From CAVSRC01 sp963762605 (GTDB lineage: Bacteria; Pseudomonadota; Alphaproteobacteria; Rhizobiales; Kaistiaceae): a stretch of 64,000 nucleotides of DNA. Shown one piece after another: positions 63,998-64,000 of the stretch. The position numbers and the translations under genes are program-made. The first letter of the stretch is position 1; every line of letters begins with the position of its first letter. The stretch spans positions 22,992-86,991 of the forward strand of contig CAVXLJ010000006.1 in assembly GCA_963762605.1 (NCBI GenBank), written 5' to 3'. The notes under the pieces were generated by a model that was not told where the DNA came from, made no database searches, and saw only the letters and a list, made by a program, of their open reading frames with translations.

Positions 63998-64000
63998 ATC

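Overview
The window is chromosomal DNA from a high-GC alphaproteobacterium, most likely of the order Hyphomicrobiales (Rhizobiales). The evidence is gene content and order: a complete Tad/Flp pilus locus in the cpa arrangement, a Yej-type peptide ABC transporter, cytochrome c / kdsB / pheA, SRP RNA - dnaX - ybaB - recR, def / fmt / truA / dapE / dapD / argB / engB / yidC / rnpA / rpmH, and dispersed palindromic intergenic repeats of the rhizobial kind. I see no transposase, integrase, phage or CRISPR signature. The genus cannot be settled by reading alone.

Layout. 1-2.0 kb: a leftward pair, a TPR plus outer-membrane barrel protein followed by a secreted FecR-domain protein cut by the window edge. 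2.2-5.9 kb: phosphoglucomutase/phosphomannomutase, aldose 1-epimerase and an orphan PhnD-like binding protein. 5.9-19.4 kb: the Tad pilus locus. A leftward arm carries two TadE/G-like pseudopilins and a stand-alone pilus-assembly N-domain protein. A rightward arm carries two Flp pilins, prepilin peptidase, CpaB, secretin CpaC, CpaD, CpaE, ATPase CpaF, TadB, TadC and a patatin lipase. A TadD-like TPR lipoprotein faces it from the far side. 19.9-26.6 kb: a secreted protein with a C2-like tail, M17 aminopeptidase, MarR regulator, DUF559 nuclease, NlpC/P60 hydrolase, LysR, DUF1127 protein and glyoxylate reductase. 26.6-34.8 kb: a leftward peptide transporter with two binding proteins, two permeases, a small secreted protein and a fused ATPase. 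35-40.9 kb: a two-haem membrane cytochrome c, kdsB, pheA, an HNH protein, a DUF4892-like protein, NADH pyrophosphatase and a HIT protein. 41-50 kb: SRP RNA, dnaX, ybaB, recR, a DsbA-like protein, DUF924, rmuC, def, fmt and truA. 50-60 kb: a leftward series of lysine/arginine biosynthesis and membrane-biogenesis genes ending at rpmH. 60-64 kb: a flavoprotein lacking the redox cysteines of its family, a histidine kinase, a Sel1 protein and tRNA-Arg.

Two features cut across the window. First, six genes (the barrel protein, pgm, the aminopeptidase, nudC, dnaX, rmuC) are each broken by one single-base indel, mostly in short G/C runs. Two of the six (dnaX certainly) should be indispensable, so sequencing or assembly error is the simplest explanation, and I annotate each as one gene. 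Second, several families of palindromic repeats occupy the intergenic gaps, including a roughly 130-200 bp element present three times and an element made of two inverted REP units present twice.

I did not find a clearly new multi-gene system. The best leads are the tandem-haem cytochrome, the cysteine-less dihydrolipoamide-dehydrogenase homologue beside an orphan histidine kinase, the extra secreted protein inside the peptide transporter operon, the twin pilins separated by a perfect hairpin, and TTAA-N7-TT boxes upstream of the tad arms that may be CtrA sites.
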